Below the pieces are notes generated by a model. That model had not been told where the DNA came from and ran no database searches. It saw only the letters and a list, made by a program, of their open reading frames with translations. A stretch of 64,000 nt of DNA from Tunturibacter empetritectus (lineage in GTDB: Bacteria > Acidobacteriota > Terriglobia > Terriglobales > Acidobacteriaceae): assembly GCF_040358985.1 (NCBI RefSeq), contig NZ_CP132932.1:3968001-4032000 (forward strand). The letters are read 5' to 3'. Shown piece after piece: positions 54,953 to 63,165 of this stretch. Position numbers and translations under genes: made by a program. The first letter of the stretch is position 1. Every line of letters begins with the position of its first letter.

Positions 54953-56743
54953 ATGTTTGATTTTTCGACTTTGAATGATGTTCTGGAGCAGGTTACGGGA
55001 CGGGGCAGCCGGGCAGTGATGATGGGGCAGGGCGCGGATGGGGCGTGGAAGCCGATTACTTCTGATGAGCTTTATGGGCAAGTGCGGGCGCTGGCGGATG
55101 TGCTTCGCGGCTGGGGTGTGGCCCAGGGCGATCGCGTGGCGATTCTTTCGGAGAACCGGTGGGAGTGGGCGGTGACGGACTTTGCGACGCTGTCGATTGG
55201 AGCGGTGGATGTGCCGCTGTATCCGACGCTGACGCCGGATCAGATTGGATATATGTTGCGGGACTCGGGCTCGAAGGTGGCGGTGCTGTCGTCGCGGGAG
55301 CAGTATGACAAGCTGTCGGCTGCGGGGGATCTGCCGGAGTTAAAGCATGTGGTGGTGATGGATGCGGGAGAGTTTCCGAATGCTGAGAGCTTTGGCACGT
55401 TGATGGATGGCGCGAAGGCGAGGCAGCAGAGAGATGTGGAGTTCGATGGAATGTTGAAGAGGGTGAAGCCGGAGGATCTGGCGACGATTATCTACACGTC
55501 CGGCACGACCGGTGAACCGAAGGGTGTGATGTTGACGCATGGAAATCTGACCAGCAACGTGAACTTCTCGACGGGGGAGATGGGTTTTACGGAGAAGGAC
55601 AGCTGCATCTCGTTTTTGCCGCTGTCGCACGTAACGGCTCGACATACGGACTATGCGTTCCTGAGTTATGGGGTGAAGCTGGCTTACTGCCCAAAGTTCG
55701 ACCAGCTGGCGCCGGCGATGCAGGCGGTGAAGCCGACGGTGTTTCTTGCGGTGCCTCGGGTGTATGAAAAGATTCGGCAGGCGGTGGAGGGGAAGTCGGC
55801 TGCGTCACCGGCGAAGTTGAAGATACTGCGCTGGGCTCTGGGCGTGGGGAAGAAGCATCGGGCGGAGATATTGGGGGGAAAGACTCCTGGTTCGCTGAGC
55901 TGGAAGGTTGCGAACAAGCTGGTGTACTCGAAGATTCGCGAGGCGTTTGGGGGGCGCGCGGAGGTGTTTATCTCGGGCGGCGCGCCGCTGGGGATGGATT
56001 CGGCGGGATGGTTTGCGGATGTAGGGATTCGGATCTTTGAAGGGTATGGGTTGACGGAGACCTCGCCGGTGATTGCGGTGAACTATCCGGAGGCGCACCG
56101 GATTGGGACGGTTGGGCAGGCGCTGAAGAATGTGGAGTGCCGGTTTGCGGAAGATGGAGAACTGGAGGTGAGAGGCCCTTCGGTGTTTGTGGGGTATTGG
56201 AAGAAGGAGGAAGCGACGAAGGAGGCGTTTACTGCGGATGGGTGGTTCAAGACTGGTGATATTGGGAATATCGATACGGACGGGTACTTGTCGATTACGG
56301 ACAGGAAGAAGGAGCTGTTGAAGACCAGTGGCGGGAAGCTGATTGCTCCGCAGCCAATTGAGAATAAGCTGAAGGCGAATGTTCTAGTGGGGCAGGCGGC
56401 TCTGGTGGGAGATAAACACAAGTTTGCGTGTGTGCTGATTTCGCCGAACTTTGCGGCGCTTGAGGGATGGGCGAAGGGGCAGGGAGTTGCTGCGGGGGAT
56501 CGTGCGGCTCTGGTGAAGGATGCGAAGGTGGTGAAGGCTTACCAGGAGATCGTGGATAAGGTGAATATGGGTCTGGCGAACTTCGAGAGTATGAAGCGGA
56601 TGAGTTTGGTTGCTGACGAGTGGAGCGTGGAGGATGGAACGCTGACTCCTAGTATGAAGCTGAAACGGCGTGTGGTGGAGCAGAAGTACGCGAAGGAGAT
56701 TGGAGATTTCTATGCGGATGAGGCGACTGCATCGAAGCGGTGA
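54953..56743 (+). CDS. fadD: Long-chain acyl-CoA synthetase
   Basis: AMP-forming ligase of 596 residues that activates fatty acids to acyl-CoA. The P-loop is IIYTSGTTGEPKGVMLTHGN (about residue 180), then FEGYGLTETSPVIAVN, WFKTGDIGNIDTDGYLSI and the lysine region KELLKTSGGKLIAPQPIEN. It is the long AMP-binding type (FAA1-like) common in this phylum. The ribosome-binding site is GGGGAGA. It is 146 bp after the TetR gene; the next gene starts inside its end. Confidence 0.93.
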   Translation: MFDFSTLNDVLEQVTGRGSRAVMMGQGADGAWKPITSDELYGQVRALADVLRGWGVAQGDRVAILSENRWEWAVTDFATLSIGAVDVPLYPTLTPDQIGYMLRDSGSKVAVLSSREQYDKLSAAGDLPELKHVVVMDAGEFPNAESFGTLMDGAKARQQRDVEFDGMLKRVKPEDLATIIYTSGTTGEPKGVMLTHGNLTSNVNFSTGEMGFTEKDSCISFLPLSHVTARHTDYAFLSYGVKLAYCPKFDQLAPAMQAVKPTVFLAVPRVYEKIRQAVEGKSAASPAKLKILRWALGVGKKHRAEILGGKTPGSLSWKVANKLVYSKIREAFGGRAEVFISGGAPLGMDSAGWFADVGIRIFEGYGLTETSPVIAVNYPEAHRIGTVGQALKNVECRFAEDGELEVRGPSVFVGYWKKEEATKEAFTADGWFKTGDIGNIDTDGYLSITDRKKELLKTSGGKLIAPQPIENKLKANVLVGQAALVGDKHKFACVLISPNFAALEGWAKGQGVAAGDRAALVKDAKVVKAYQEIVDKVNMGLANFESMKRMSLVADEWSVEDGTLTPSMKLKRRVVEQKYAKEIGDFYADEATASKR

Positions 56744-57569
56744 GCTAAGTGCTTTAGGCGGCGGGTTGCGTTTGGTGGGTGTGGTGGCGCTGGCTGGTGG
56801 AGTTTGTCTGGCGCAGGTTGGGCCGCCGGTTTGTGCTGTGCCGTCGGGGAAGCAGGCGGCTAGTTTGCGGCCTCGGGTGGGGCCGAGGCCTACGGTGGAA
56901 GTCGCAGTGGCTACGGCGGAGACGGCGGCGGCTGATCCGACGATGGTGGTGGCGGCGGAGCCGATGGAGAACTTCGGTGTGGCGCGGTATCGGCTGGAGG
57001 ACTACGCCGATTGCGTGGGGACGGGTGGGTGTTACTGGGCGGATCTGGACGCTCAAGCGAAGAGGGCCGAGGCAGAGTTGAAGCGGCTGATCGCTGCGGA
57101 GAAGACTGGCGAGAAGTTGGCGCTGGTGCTGGATATCGATGAGACTGCGCTGACGAACTACTGCGAGATGAAGCGGGAGGACTACGGATTTATCTCGGTG
57201 CCTTTCAATGAGTGGGCGGTCTCCGCCGAAGCGGATATGGCGATACCGGGGACACTTCGGTTGTTCAACGAAGCTCGGGCTGCGGGGCTGGAGGTCTTTT
57301 TTATTACGGGTCGGCCTGGGGAGCAAAAGGCGGCCACGGCGAAGAACCTGGAGGCCGCGGGGTATCGGGGATGGAAGGGGCTTGCGTTGCGCGAGGGGCC
57401 TGAGAAGACGATGGCTACGGTTGCCTACAAGAGCGAGGAGCGGAAGAGGATTGTGGATGCAGGGTATCGCATTGTGATGAGCGTGGGGGATCAGTGGAGT
57501 GACCTGAATGGGGAGCCAAGAGCGGAAATCAGCGTAAAACTACCGAATCCCTTTTACTATTTGCCTTAG
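56712..57569 (+). CDS. Secreted HAD-family acid phosphatase (class B-like)
   Basis: A 285-residue HAD phosphatase of the subfamily IIIB acid phosphatase type (lipoprotein e(P4)-like). An N-terminal hydrophobic stretch (LRLVGVVALAGGVCLAQ) suggests export; the VALAGGVC is not a clear lipobox. HAD motif I is LVLDIDETALT, motif II FFITGRPG, and the C-terminal VGDQWSDLNG. It hydrolyses phosphomonoesters outside the cytoplasm. The start at 56712 overlaps fadD by 32 bases in another frame; a Met two codons later is also possible, and 56670 would add 14 residues. Confidence 0.84.
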   Translation: MRMRRLHRSGELSALGGGLRLVGVVALAGGVCLAQVGPPVCAVPSGKQAASLRPRVGPRPTVEVAVATAETAAADPTMVVAAEPMENFGVARYRLEDYADCVGTGGCYWADLDAQAKRAEAELKRLIAAEKTGEKLALVLDIDETALTNYCEMKREDYGFISVPFNEWAVSAEADMAIPGTLRLFNEARAAGLEVFFITGRPGEQKAATAKNLEAAGYRGWKGLALREGPEKTMATVAYKSEERKRIVDAGYRIVMSVGDQWSDLNGEPRAEISVKLPNPFYYLP

Positions 57570-57619
57570 GGGTTTGCAGGGGGCTTGATTTGGGGACTTT
57601 AGTATCCGGCGATACGACG

Positions 57620-58621
57620 ATGCTGCGGCGGGCGAACAAGGTAGGGCGGAGGTTTTTGAATCCGGTGCCTACGGTGATCGGCGGGTTGAGCACGATCTTC
57701 AAGGTGCTGCCCCGTTACTTGTTCAACAAGGCGGAGACGGTGCCGACGAAGACGCTGGGGCCGTTCCACACCGATGTCTCCGTGTATGCTGGGGTTCCGG
57801 TGAGCGGTCTTCGGGTGACCTGGATGGGGCACTCGTCTTTGTTGATGGAGATTGATGGGTTGCGAGTGCTGATCGACCCGATGTGGGATGAGCGCGCTTC
57901 CCCAACGCGATGGATGGGGCCGAAGAGATTTTTTGCTGCACCGATGAAGCTGGAGGATCTGCCGCCTGTGGATGTGGTGCTGCTGTCGCACGACCACTTC
58001 GACCACTTGGGAGAGGCGACGATTTGTGGATTGGCGCGGCTCGATTCGATGGGCGAGGCGAAGTGGCTGACTTCGTTGGGAGTGGGAGAGCTGCTGCAGG
58101 GGTTTGGAGTCGATGCCGGGAGGATCACGGAGCTGGATTGGACGCAGAGTGTCTCGGTGGGTGAGGTGGAGATCACAGCTGTTCCGTCGAGGCATTTTTC
58201 CGGGAGGAGTCTATTCAATCGATTCGAGACGCTGTGGTCTGCGTTTGTGTTTCGCGGGCCGAAACATAAAGTCTACTTTGGCGCAGATTCGGGATGGTGG
58301 GAAGGGTTTGCAGAGATTGGCTCTGTATATGGGCCGTTCGATCTTACGATGCTCGAGATTGGCGCGTTCGATGCGTTGTGGGATGGAATTCATCTTGGGC
58401 CCGATGGCGCGGCGAGAGCATTTGAAGCGCTTGGCGGCAAGGGGCTGATGATGCCGATTCACTGGGGGCTGTTCGATCTGGCGCTGCATGCGTGGCGGCA
58501 ACCGATCACGCGGATGCTGGAGATTGCGGGGGAGCGGGAGATTCTGTTGTGGGCTCCTGAGCCGGGGCGGCCTAGCGAGGTGGTAGCGGGGGTCGAGGTG
58601 CGGTCGGATTGGTGGCGGTGA
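57620..58621 (+). CDS. Metallo-beta-lactamase-fold hydrolase, NAPE-PLD-like
   Basis: A 333-residue hydrolase from the ATG at 57620 (a TTG at 57590 with GGGGG upstream would add ten residues). Metal site: LLSHDHFDHLG, SRHFSGRSLF, YFGADSGWW, LEIGAFDAL and MPIHWGLFDLALH. The layout matches the family of N-acyl-phosphatidylethanolamine phospholipase D, where two zincs sit on the MBL fold. It likely cuts a phosphodiester, perhaps in lipids, but the substrate is not proven. It follows fadD and the phosphatase; no signal peptide is seen. Confidence 0.85.
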   Translation: MLRRANKVGRRFLNPVPTVIGGLSTIFKVLPRYLFNKAETVPTKTLGPFHTDVSVYAGVPVSGLRVTWMGHSSLLMEIDGLRVLIDPMWDERASPTRWMGPKRFFAAPMKLEDLPPVDVVLLSHDHFDHLGEATICGLARLDSMGEAKWLTSLGVGELLQGFGVDAGRITELDWTQSVSVGEVEITAVPSRHFSGRSLFNRFETLWSAFVFRGPKHKVYFGADSGWWEGFAEIGSVYGPFDLTMLEIGAFDALWDGIHLGPDGAARAFEALGGKGLMMPIHWGLFDLALHAWRQPITRMLEIAGEREILLWAPEPGRPSEVVAGVEVRSDWWR

Positions 58622-58628
58622 GTGAGGT

Positions 58629-60356
58629 CTAGTGCCGGACGAAGTCGACACTGACGATAGTTGCAACCTCAACTGGAACTCCATCGACGATGTAGGGACG
58701 GAAGCGCCACGTGCGCACGGCGTCGGTTGCGGCGCCTCGTAGTAAATGATGTCCTTTGATAACGCGCAGGTTCTCGACGGTACCTCTCTTCGAGATGATG
58801 GCCTGCATGACGACGTTGCCCTGCGTGTGGGTGAGACTGGCGAGCTTCGGGTATACAGGCTTTGGGGCGGAGAGGAGATTTGCTGCCATGACGCCGGACG
58901 TGACGTTGACGCGGCGACCGGAGATCGTTATGGGACTCCATCGCGTGGTTGCGCGAGGGGCAGACGGAGGGCCACCTGCGCGAGAGGCGGTGTCGGTGGC
59001 TACCTCGTCAGGGCTTTTGGTGGGGGTGGAGATCAAAGATGCGGAGGTGTTGGAGTGAGTCGGCTGATTGGTGTCGAATGGCTTCGTGATGATGGGGAGT
59101 TTTGGGTTTAGCGACGGATCGATCTGAGCGGTGGGCTGCGAGTTAACGCCTGGTGCGTCGGTGGGGAGGGTTACAGAGGGCTTTTGCGTCTGATCAGGCG
59201 AGTCCGGCGACGAGGCGGAGCTGGGTGAAAGAGCTTCGGCGACAGGAAGAGCCTCACTGGCTGGAGCCGATTTTGCGAAGGTCGTATCACGTACAAGGCG
59301 CCAGTAGACCAGGTTCGCAAGGAGCAGTGCCGCACCGAGAAGGAAGATCTGAAAGATATATTGTTTCCCGGAGGGGAGCGGATGTATGAACCTCATCCAG
59401 GGCTTGGTAACCACCTCGGGATTTTCTTTTGCCTGCGGGATCTTTAGCTGGATCTCTTCCTTTGCGACGGTTGCCTGGTTTATGTCGGTTTCTTTGGTGG
59501 CTTCCACTTGTTGGGCTGATTCGCCGGGGTACTGATCTGTTTGTGGATCGCTGAGCTGTTGGGTTGGTGGAACGGTGGCGGAGAACTTTGCGTCGCTCTG
59601 GTCTCTGAGGCGGGAGCCGACGCGCTCGCCGGAGGGTTGGGGCGCAGCGGGCAAGACAAGCGAAGGAATGTTTTCGAGTCGCGGCTCCATCCGGCTGATG
59701 CGTTGATCGATCGAGTCGAGGTAGAACTTGACCTGCAGACTGTTGAGCTCGAGTCGGCTGAGCGATTCGGTGAGCATGTTGACGTCATGGGAGGCGACGT
59801 GTCTCGGATCGAGTGGGGAATCGAAGCTTGAGTGAGGGATTAATTCTTCGCTGGGTTCTTCGTCGTAGATGGCAGTAGGCGCAAAGGTGTTGGACTGCGC
59901 TTCGAGGGATGGATGGACGTAGACGCGCTCGAGCGCTTCAAAATCTCCGGCATGGTCGATTGCGGCAGGGTCGGTTGTAGACGTGGAGCAGGGGCTGTCA
60001 GGGTGCTCGGCGCTGATCTGACTGCAGCTTCCTATGCTGATGAGGAAGTCGATGATGAGGTTGACCGGTGAGCTGATCTCGCGTTCAGAGGTGGCGATGT
60101 CCGGGCCGCCGCTGGCTATGGCGAGGATCGTGAGGAAGATACGGAGGGAGATTTCGCTCTCCCTTTCCATGATGGATTTGGCCAGAACGGAGAGATTGGT
60201 GCGAAGCTGGATGTCCTTCCGGAGCTTCCGGGCAAATGCGAAGAAGTCGTCCGGCTCGCCGTAAGGAACTGTACTGATTCGAAAAAAATCCTGCAGCTCA
60301 TTGATGGAGCCGCCGAAGTGGGAGATTGTTTCCTGTGAGTCTGAAAAAAAGGCCAT
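58629..60356 (-). CDS. TonB-like protein with long cytoplasmic N-terminal region
   Basis: A 575-residue protein of unusual layout. Residues 1-330 have no signal and no membrane helix (helical start, then Ser/Thr/Pro-rich with a coiled-coil-like part near 197-230); a single helix at about 333-354 (YIFQIFLLGAALLLANLVYW); a Pro/Ser/Thr-rich region; and a C-terminal TonB domain from about 490 (PVYPKLASLTHTQGNVVMQA to VRTWRFRPYIVDGVPVE). In ordinary TonB the cytoplasmic part is only a few dozen residues. It may pass an inner signal to outer-membrane TonB-dependent proteins. No ExbB or ExbD is beside it. Confidence 0.82.
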   Translation of the reverse strand: MAFFSDSQETISHFGGSINELQDFFRISTVPYGEPDDFFAFARKLRKDIQLRTNLSVLAKSIMERESEISLRIFLTILAIASGGPDIATSEREISSPVNLIIDFLISIGSCSQISAEHPDSPCSTSTTDPAAIDHAGDFEALERVYVHPSLEAQSNTFAPTAIYDEEPSEELIPHSSFDSPLDPRHVASHDVNMLTESLSRLELNSLQVKFYLDSIDQRISRMEPRLENIPSLVLPAAPQPSGERVGSRLRDQSDAKFSATVPPTQQLSDPQTDQYPGESAQQVEATKETDINQATVAKEEIQLKIPQAKENPEVVTKPWMRFIHPLPSGKQYIFQIFLLGAALLLANLVYWRLVRDTTFAKSAPASEALPVAEALSPSSASSPDSPDQTQKPSVTLPTDAPGVNSQPTAQIDPSLNPKLPIITKPFDTNQPTHSNTSASLISTPTKSPDEVATDTASRAGGPPSAPRATTRWSPITISGRRVNVTSGVMAANLLSAPKPVYPKLASLTHTQGNVVMQAIISKRGTVENLRVIKGHHLLRGAATDAVRTWRFRPYIVDGVPVEVATIVSVDFVRH

Positions 60357-60536
60357 AACTTTTGATTTGGATGCGGATTGTGCCTGGGGGGTCCATCCTG
60401 ACGGGAGTAAAGGATGAACTTTAGCGGGGGCGGCTTTTGTCGATCCGCAAGGCCGGTGGCAGGCTGAGGCTTGTGGCGGACTAAGGTGTTATTTCGCGGT
60501 ATTATTTCGCTGACGTTAAAAATAAAGGAGCTTGCG

Positions 60537-61577
60537 ATGCGGATTGGGATGTTGACGGGGGGCGGAGATTGTCCTGGGCTGAATGCGGTGATTCGGGCGG
60601 CGGTGCGTAAGGGAATCCTGCACCATGGGGATGAGTTTGTTGGGTTTATGGAGGGGTGGCGCGGCGTGCTGGATGATGTGACGATGCCGCTTACGCTTGA
60701 GACGACGTCTGGAATTCTGCATCGGGGCGGTACGATTCTGCGGTCTTCACGGACGAATGTGAAGAAGATTCCGGGTGGGTTTGACAAGTGCGTTGAGGTG
60801 CTGGGGAAGCATAAGCTGGATGCTCTGATTGCGCTGGGCGGGGACGATACGCAGTCGATCAGTCTGGCTCTGAGTGAGAAGGGCGTGAAGTGCGTTGGCG
60901 TGCCGAAGACCATCGATAACGATTTGAATGGGACCGATGCCTGCTTTGGGTTCGATACGGCTGTGGGGATCGCTACGGAGGCGGTCGATCGGTTGCACTC
61001 GACTGCCGAGGCGCATAACCGCGTGATGGTGTGCGAGGTGATGGGACGCGATGCCGGGTGGATCGCGATTACGGCGGGGATTGCGGGTGGCGCCGATGTG
61101 ATTCTTGTGCCAGAGGTTCCGATCGATATTGATGAGGTGTGCCGGTTGGTGAAGTACCGGCGCGAGCATGGGAAGAAGTTTTCGATTGTGGTCGCGGCCG
61201 AAGGTGCGCAGTTTCCGGAGACGGGGCAGGCGACTCATGGGACGGCTGTTGATTCGTTTGGACATGCGCGACTGAGCGGGATTGGGCAGGCGCTGGCGGA
61301 GGAGATTGAGAAGCGGACAGGGTATGAGACACGCAGCGTGAACCTGGGGCATACACAGCGGGGCGGGACGCCTTCGGCTTATGACCGGATGCTGGCTACT
61401 CGGTACGGCGTGGCGGCGATCGACCTAGTGCATGCGGGCAAGTTTGGCCGGCTGGTGGTGCTGAAGGGCACTGCGATTACGGATATTCCCCTTGCGGACG
61501 CGATTGCGAAGACGAGAACGGTGGGGGAGGACTTACTGGCGGTAATGAAGGGGTTGCAGCCGTTAGCTTCCAGTTAA
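60537..61577 (+). CDS. pfp: 6-phosphofructokinase, likely pyrophosphate-dependent
   Basis: Phosphorylates fructose-6-phosphate. The 346-residue protein starts MRIGMLTGGGDCPGLNAVIR with an AAAGGAG site six bases upstream. The two residues that mark the phosphoryl donor are Asp104 (GGDDT) and Lys124 (VPKTIDND); ATP-specific enzymes have Gly at 104, and Asp104 plus Lys124 mark pyrophosphate-dependent enzymes. EVMGRDAGWIA and NLGHTQRGGTPSA complete the family. If so, the reaction is reversible, serving both glycolysis and gluconeogenesis. Confidence 0.9.
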   Translation: MRIGMLTGGGDCPGLNAVIRAAVRKGILHHGDEFVGFMEGWRGVLDDVTMPLTLETTSGILHRGGTILRSSRTNVKKIPGGFDKCVEVLGKHKLDALIALGGDDTQSISLALSEKGVKCVGVPKTIDNDLNGTDACFGFDTAVGIATEAVDRLHSTAEAHNRVMVCEVMGRDAGWIAITAGIAGGADVILVPEVPIDIDEVCRLVKYRREHGKKFSIVVAAEGAQFPETGQATHGTAVDSFGHARLSGIGQALAEEIEKRTGYETRSVNLGHTQRGGTPSAYDRMLATRYGVAAIDLVHAGKFGRLVVLKGTAITDIPLADAIAKTRTVGEDLLAVMKGLQPLASS

Positions 61578-61693
61578 CAAAGGAGATTTTTGTTGTGCCG
61601 GTAGACAAAAGGGGGTACAAAGAGGGTGCTGGGTGCTTCCGCGTCCGGCATTCATTTTGCAGCGCTGCTTTTTGGGTCGAACGGAGACTTGTG

Positions 61694-61948
61694 ATGGCTG
61701 TGTCGGTACAGACAACGGTGCGTGAGGTGATGGATATCCGGCAGGCGTCGGAGTATCTGGGGATCAGCGGGGATACGTTGTACCGGTACGCGTCGGAGGG
61801 GTTTATTCCTGCGTTCAAGCTGGGGAATCGGTGGCGGTTCAAGAAGACGCTGCTGGATGCGTGGATGGATGAGAAGTCGGGCGTGAAGCCGCCTACGCCG
61901 ATTGCCGTGATGCCAAAACAAAAGAAACCGGTTGCGAGGGCGCGGTAG
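61694..61948 (+). CDS. Small excisionase/MerR-type DNA-binding protein
   Basis: An 84-residue protein with one helix-turn-helix of the excisionase (xis) type: MDIRQASEYLGISGDTLYRYASEGFIPAFKLGNRWRFKKTLLDAWM. The C-terminal tail is basic (PKQKKPVARAR). The ATG at 61694 is preferred over 61595. There is no integrase near, so it is more likely a small regulator than a phage part. It lies between pfp and a small membrane protein on the same strand. Confidence 0.8.
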   Translation: MAVSVQTTVREVMDIRQASEYLGISGDTLYRYASEGFIPAFKLGNRWRFKKTLLDAWMDEKSGVKPPTPIAVMPKQKKPVARAR

Positions 61949-61953
61949 ACGGA

Positions 61954-62160
61954 TTGATCAGACTTCTGGCGTTTCACATTGACGGGTATGTCGTCCTGTT
62001 TGGGGCTGTCGCGGTGGCAGCGTTCTGGTTTGCGATTCAGCTTTGCTGGTCGGCTGCAGGCAAACCCTGGTATGGCGTGGTGGGACGACTGGCGGGGGCT
62101 GTGGCGCTGCTTGCGCTGGGAGTGGTGATGATCTTTTTTACCGCCTTCGGGTCGGACTGA
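61954..62160 (+). CDS. Small two-helix membrane protein
   Basis: A 68-residue frame beginning TTG at 61954, right after the DNA-binding protein stop. Two hydrophobic helices (YVVLFGAVAVAAFWFAIQL and GAVALLALGVVMIFFTAF) with a basic loop between (SAAGKPWYGVVGRL). No family known. The weak start and short size leave doubt, though the hydrophobic pattern is clear. Confidence 0.5.
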   Translation: MIRLLAFHIDGYVVLFGAVAVAAFWFAIQLCWSAAGKPWYGVVGRLAGAVALLALGVVMIFFTAFGSD

Positions 62161-62213
62161 AGGTTTTCTCGATGGTTTGGAGATGCGCGCAACTGGGTGT
62201 CTGGCGTTACGGT

Positions 62214-63089
62214 TCAGGCTGGCTGAAGGGTGATGACTGTGATCTCCGGGGGGCAGTTGAGGCGGAAGGGCAGGCCAACGGTGCCGATGCCGCGATTCAC
62301 GTATAGCTGCATTCGATTGAACTGGTAGTGACCTTCTGGATATTTTTCGCCTAGTGGAGGCAGGATGAGCGGGCCAAGGAAGGGCAGACGGACCTGGCCG
62401 CCGTGGGCGTGGCCGGAGAGCATGAGGTCGACGAGGGGGCCCCTGGGATGGGCGACGACGTCGTCGGCGTAGTCGGGCTCGTGGGCCATGAGGATGACTG
62501 GACCGTCGGGCCTAGTGGGGATGGCGAGGTCGAGGTTGGGAGCGCTGGTGCCGGGGTCGTCGACGCCGCAGAGCCAGAGACGGGAGCCGCTGCGTTCGAT
62601 GGGAAGATAACGGTTGACCAGGACGGGTGTGCCGCGGCTGGAGAGAGCCTGAATGACCATGGGGGCGTTGACGGCTACGTCGTGATTGCCGAGGATGCCG
62701 TAGCGCAGAGGGGCGGTGAGGGTAGCGATGATCTCCGCACAACGGTGAGCAGCGTGTTTGCCGGCGATGAACGTGACAGAGCCGTGGGTGATGAAGTCGC
62801 CGGTGAGGAGGACGAGGTCCGGGGCGAGCGTGTTGACTTTGTGGATGACGCGTTCGAAGAAGAAGGGTTCAGTGTACTCGTCTAGGTGTATGTCGCTGAG
62901 TTGAACGATGCGATAGCCGTGGAAGGCGGTTGGGAGATTCGCGATGGCGATGGGGCGTTGGACGACGTCGACTTCGTGGCGAGCGATCTCTCCGGAGTAG
63001 AGAGCCAGAGCTGCTGCTGCGGTCCCTGAGCCTATGAGGAATTTGCGTCGGGTAAAGCGCGACGGCTGATCGGGTTGAGAGCCGGGCAT
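62214..63089 (-). CDS. Tat-exported metallophosphoesterase
   Basis: A 291-residue calcineurin-like phosphoesterase. The N-terminus has a twin-arginine motif FTRRKFLIG (residues 12-20) before a hydrophobic stretch, so it is likely exported by Tat with its metals in place. Metal motifs: QLSDIHLDEY, LTGDFITH, GILGNHDV, LMAHEPDY and SGHAHGGQVRLP. The layout with a C-terminal GLPFRLNCPPEITVITL is typical of the YkuE/YaeI group, some of which act on UDP-sugars or lipids. Substrate unknown. Confidence 0.9.
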   Translation of the reverse strand: MPGSQPDQPSRFTRRKFLIGSGTAAAALALYSGEIARHEVDVVQRPIAIANLPTAFHGYRIVQLSDIHLDEYTEPFFFERVIHKVNTLAPDLVLLTGDFITHGSVTFIAGKHAAHRCAEIIATLTAPLRYGILGNHDVAVNAPMVIQALSSRGTPVLVNRYLPIERSGSRLWLCGVDDPGTSAPNLDLAIPTRPDGPVILMAHEPDYADDVVAHPRGPLVDLMLSGHAHGGQVRLPFLGPLILPPLGEKYPEGHYQFNRMQLYVNRGIGTVGLPFRLNCPPEITVITLQPA

Positions 63090-63165
63090 ACTTCCATAAT
63101 ACCGGTTGCAACGCTATGGGCGAAAGACAGGTTAGGGACGATGGGGTTGGGTAGAATCAGAGGTG

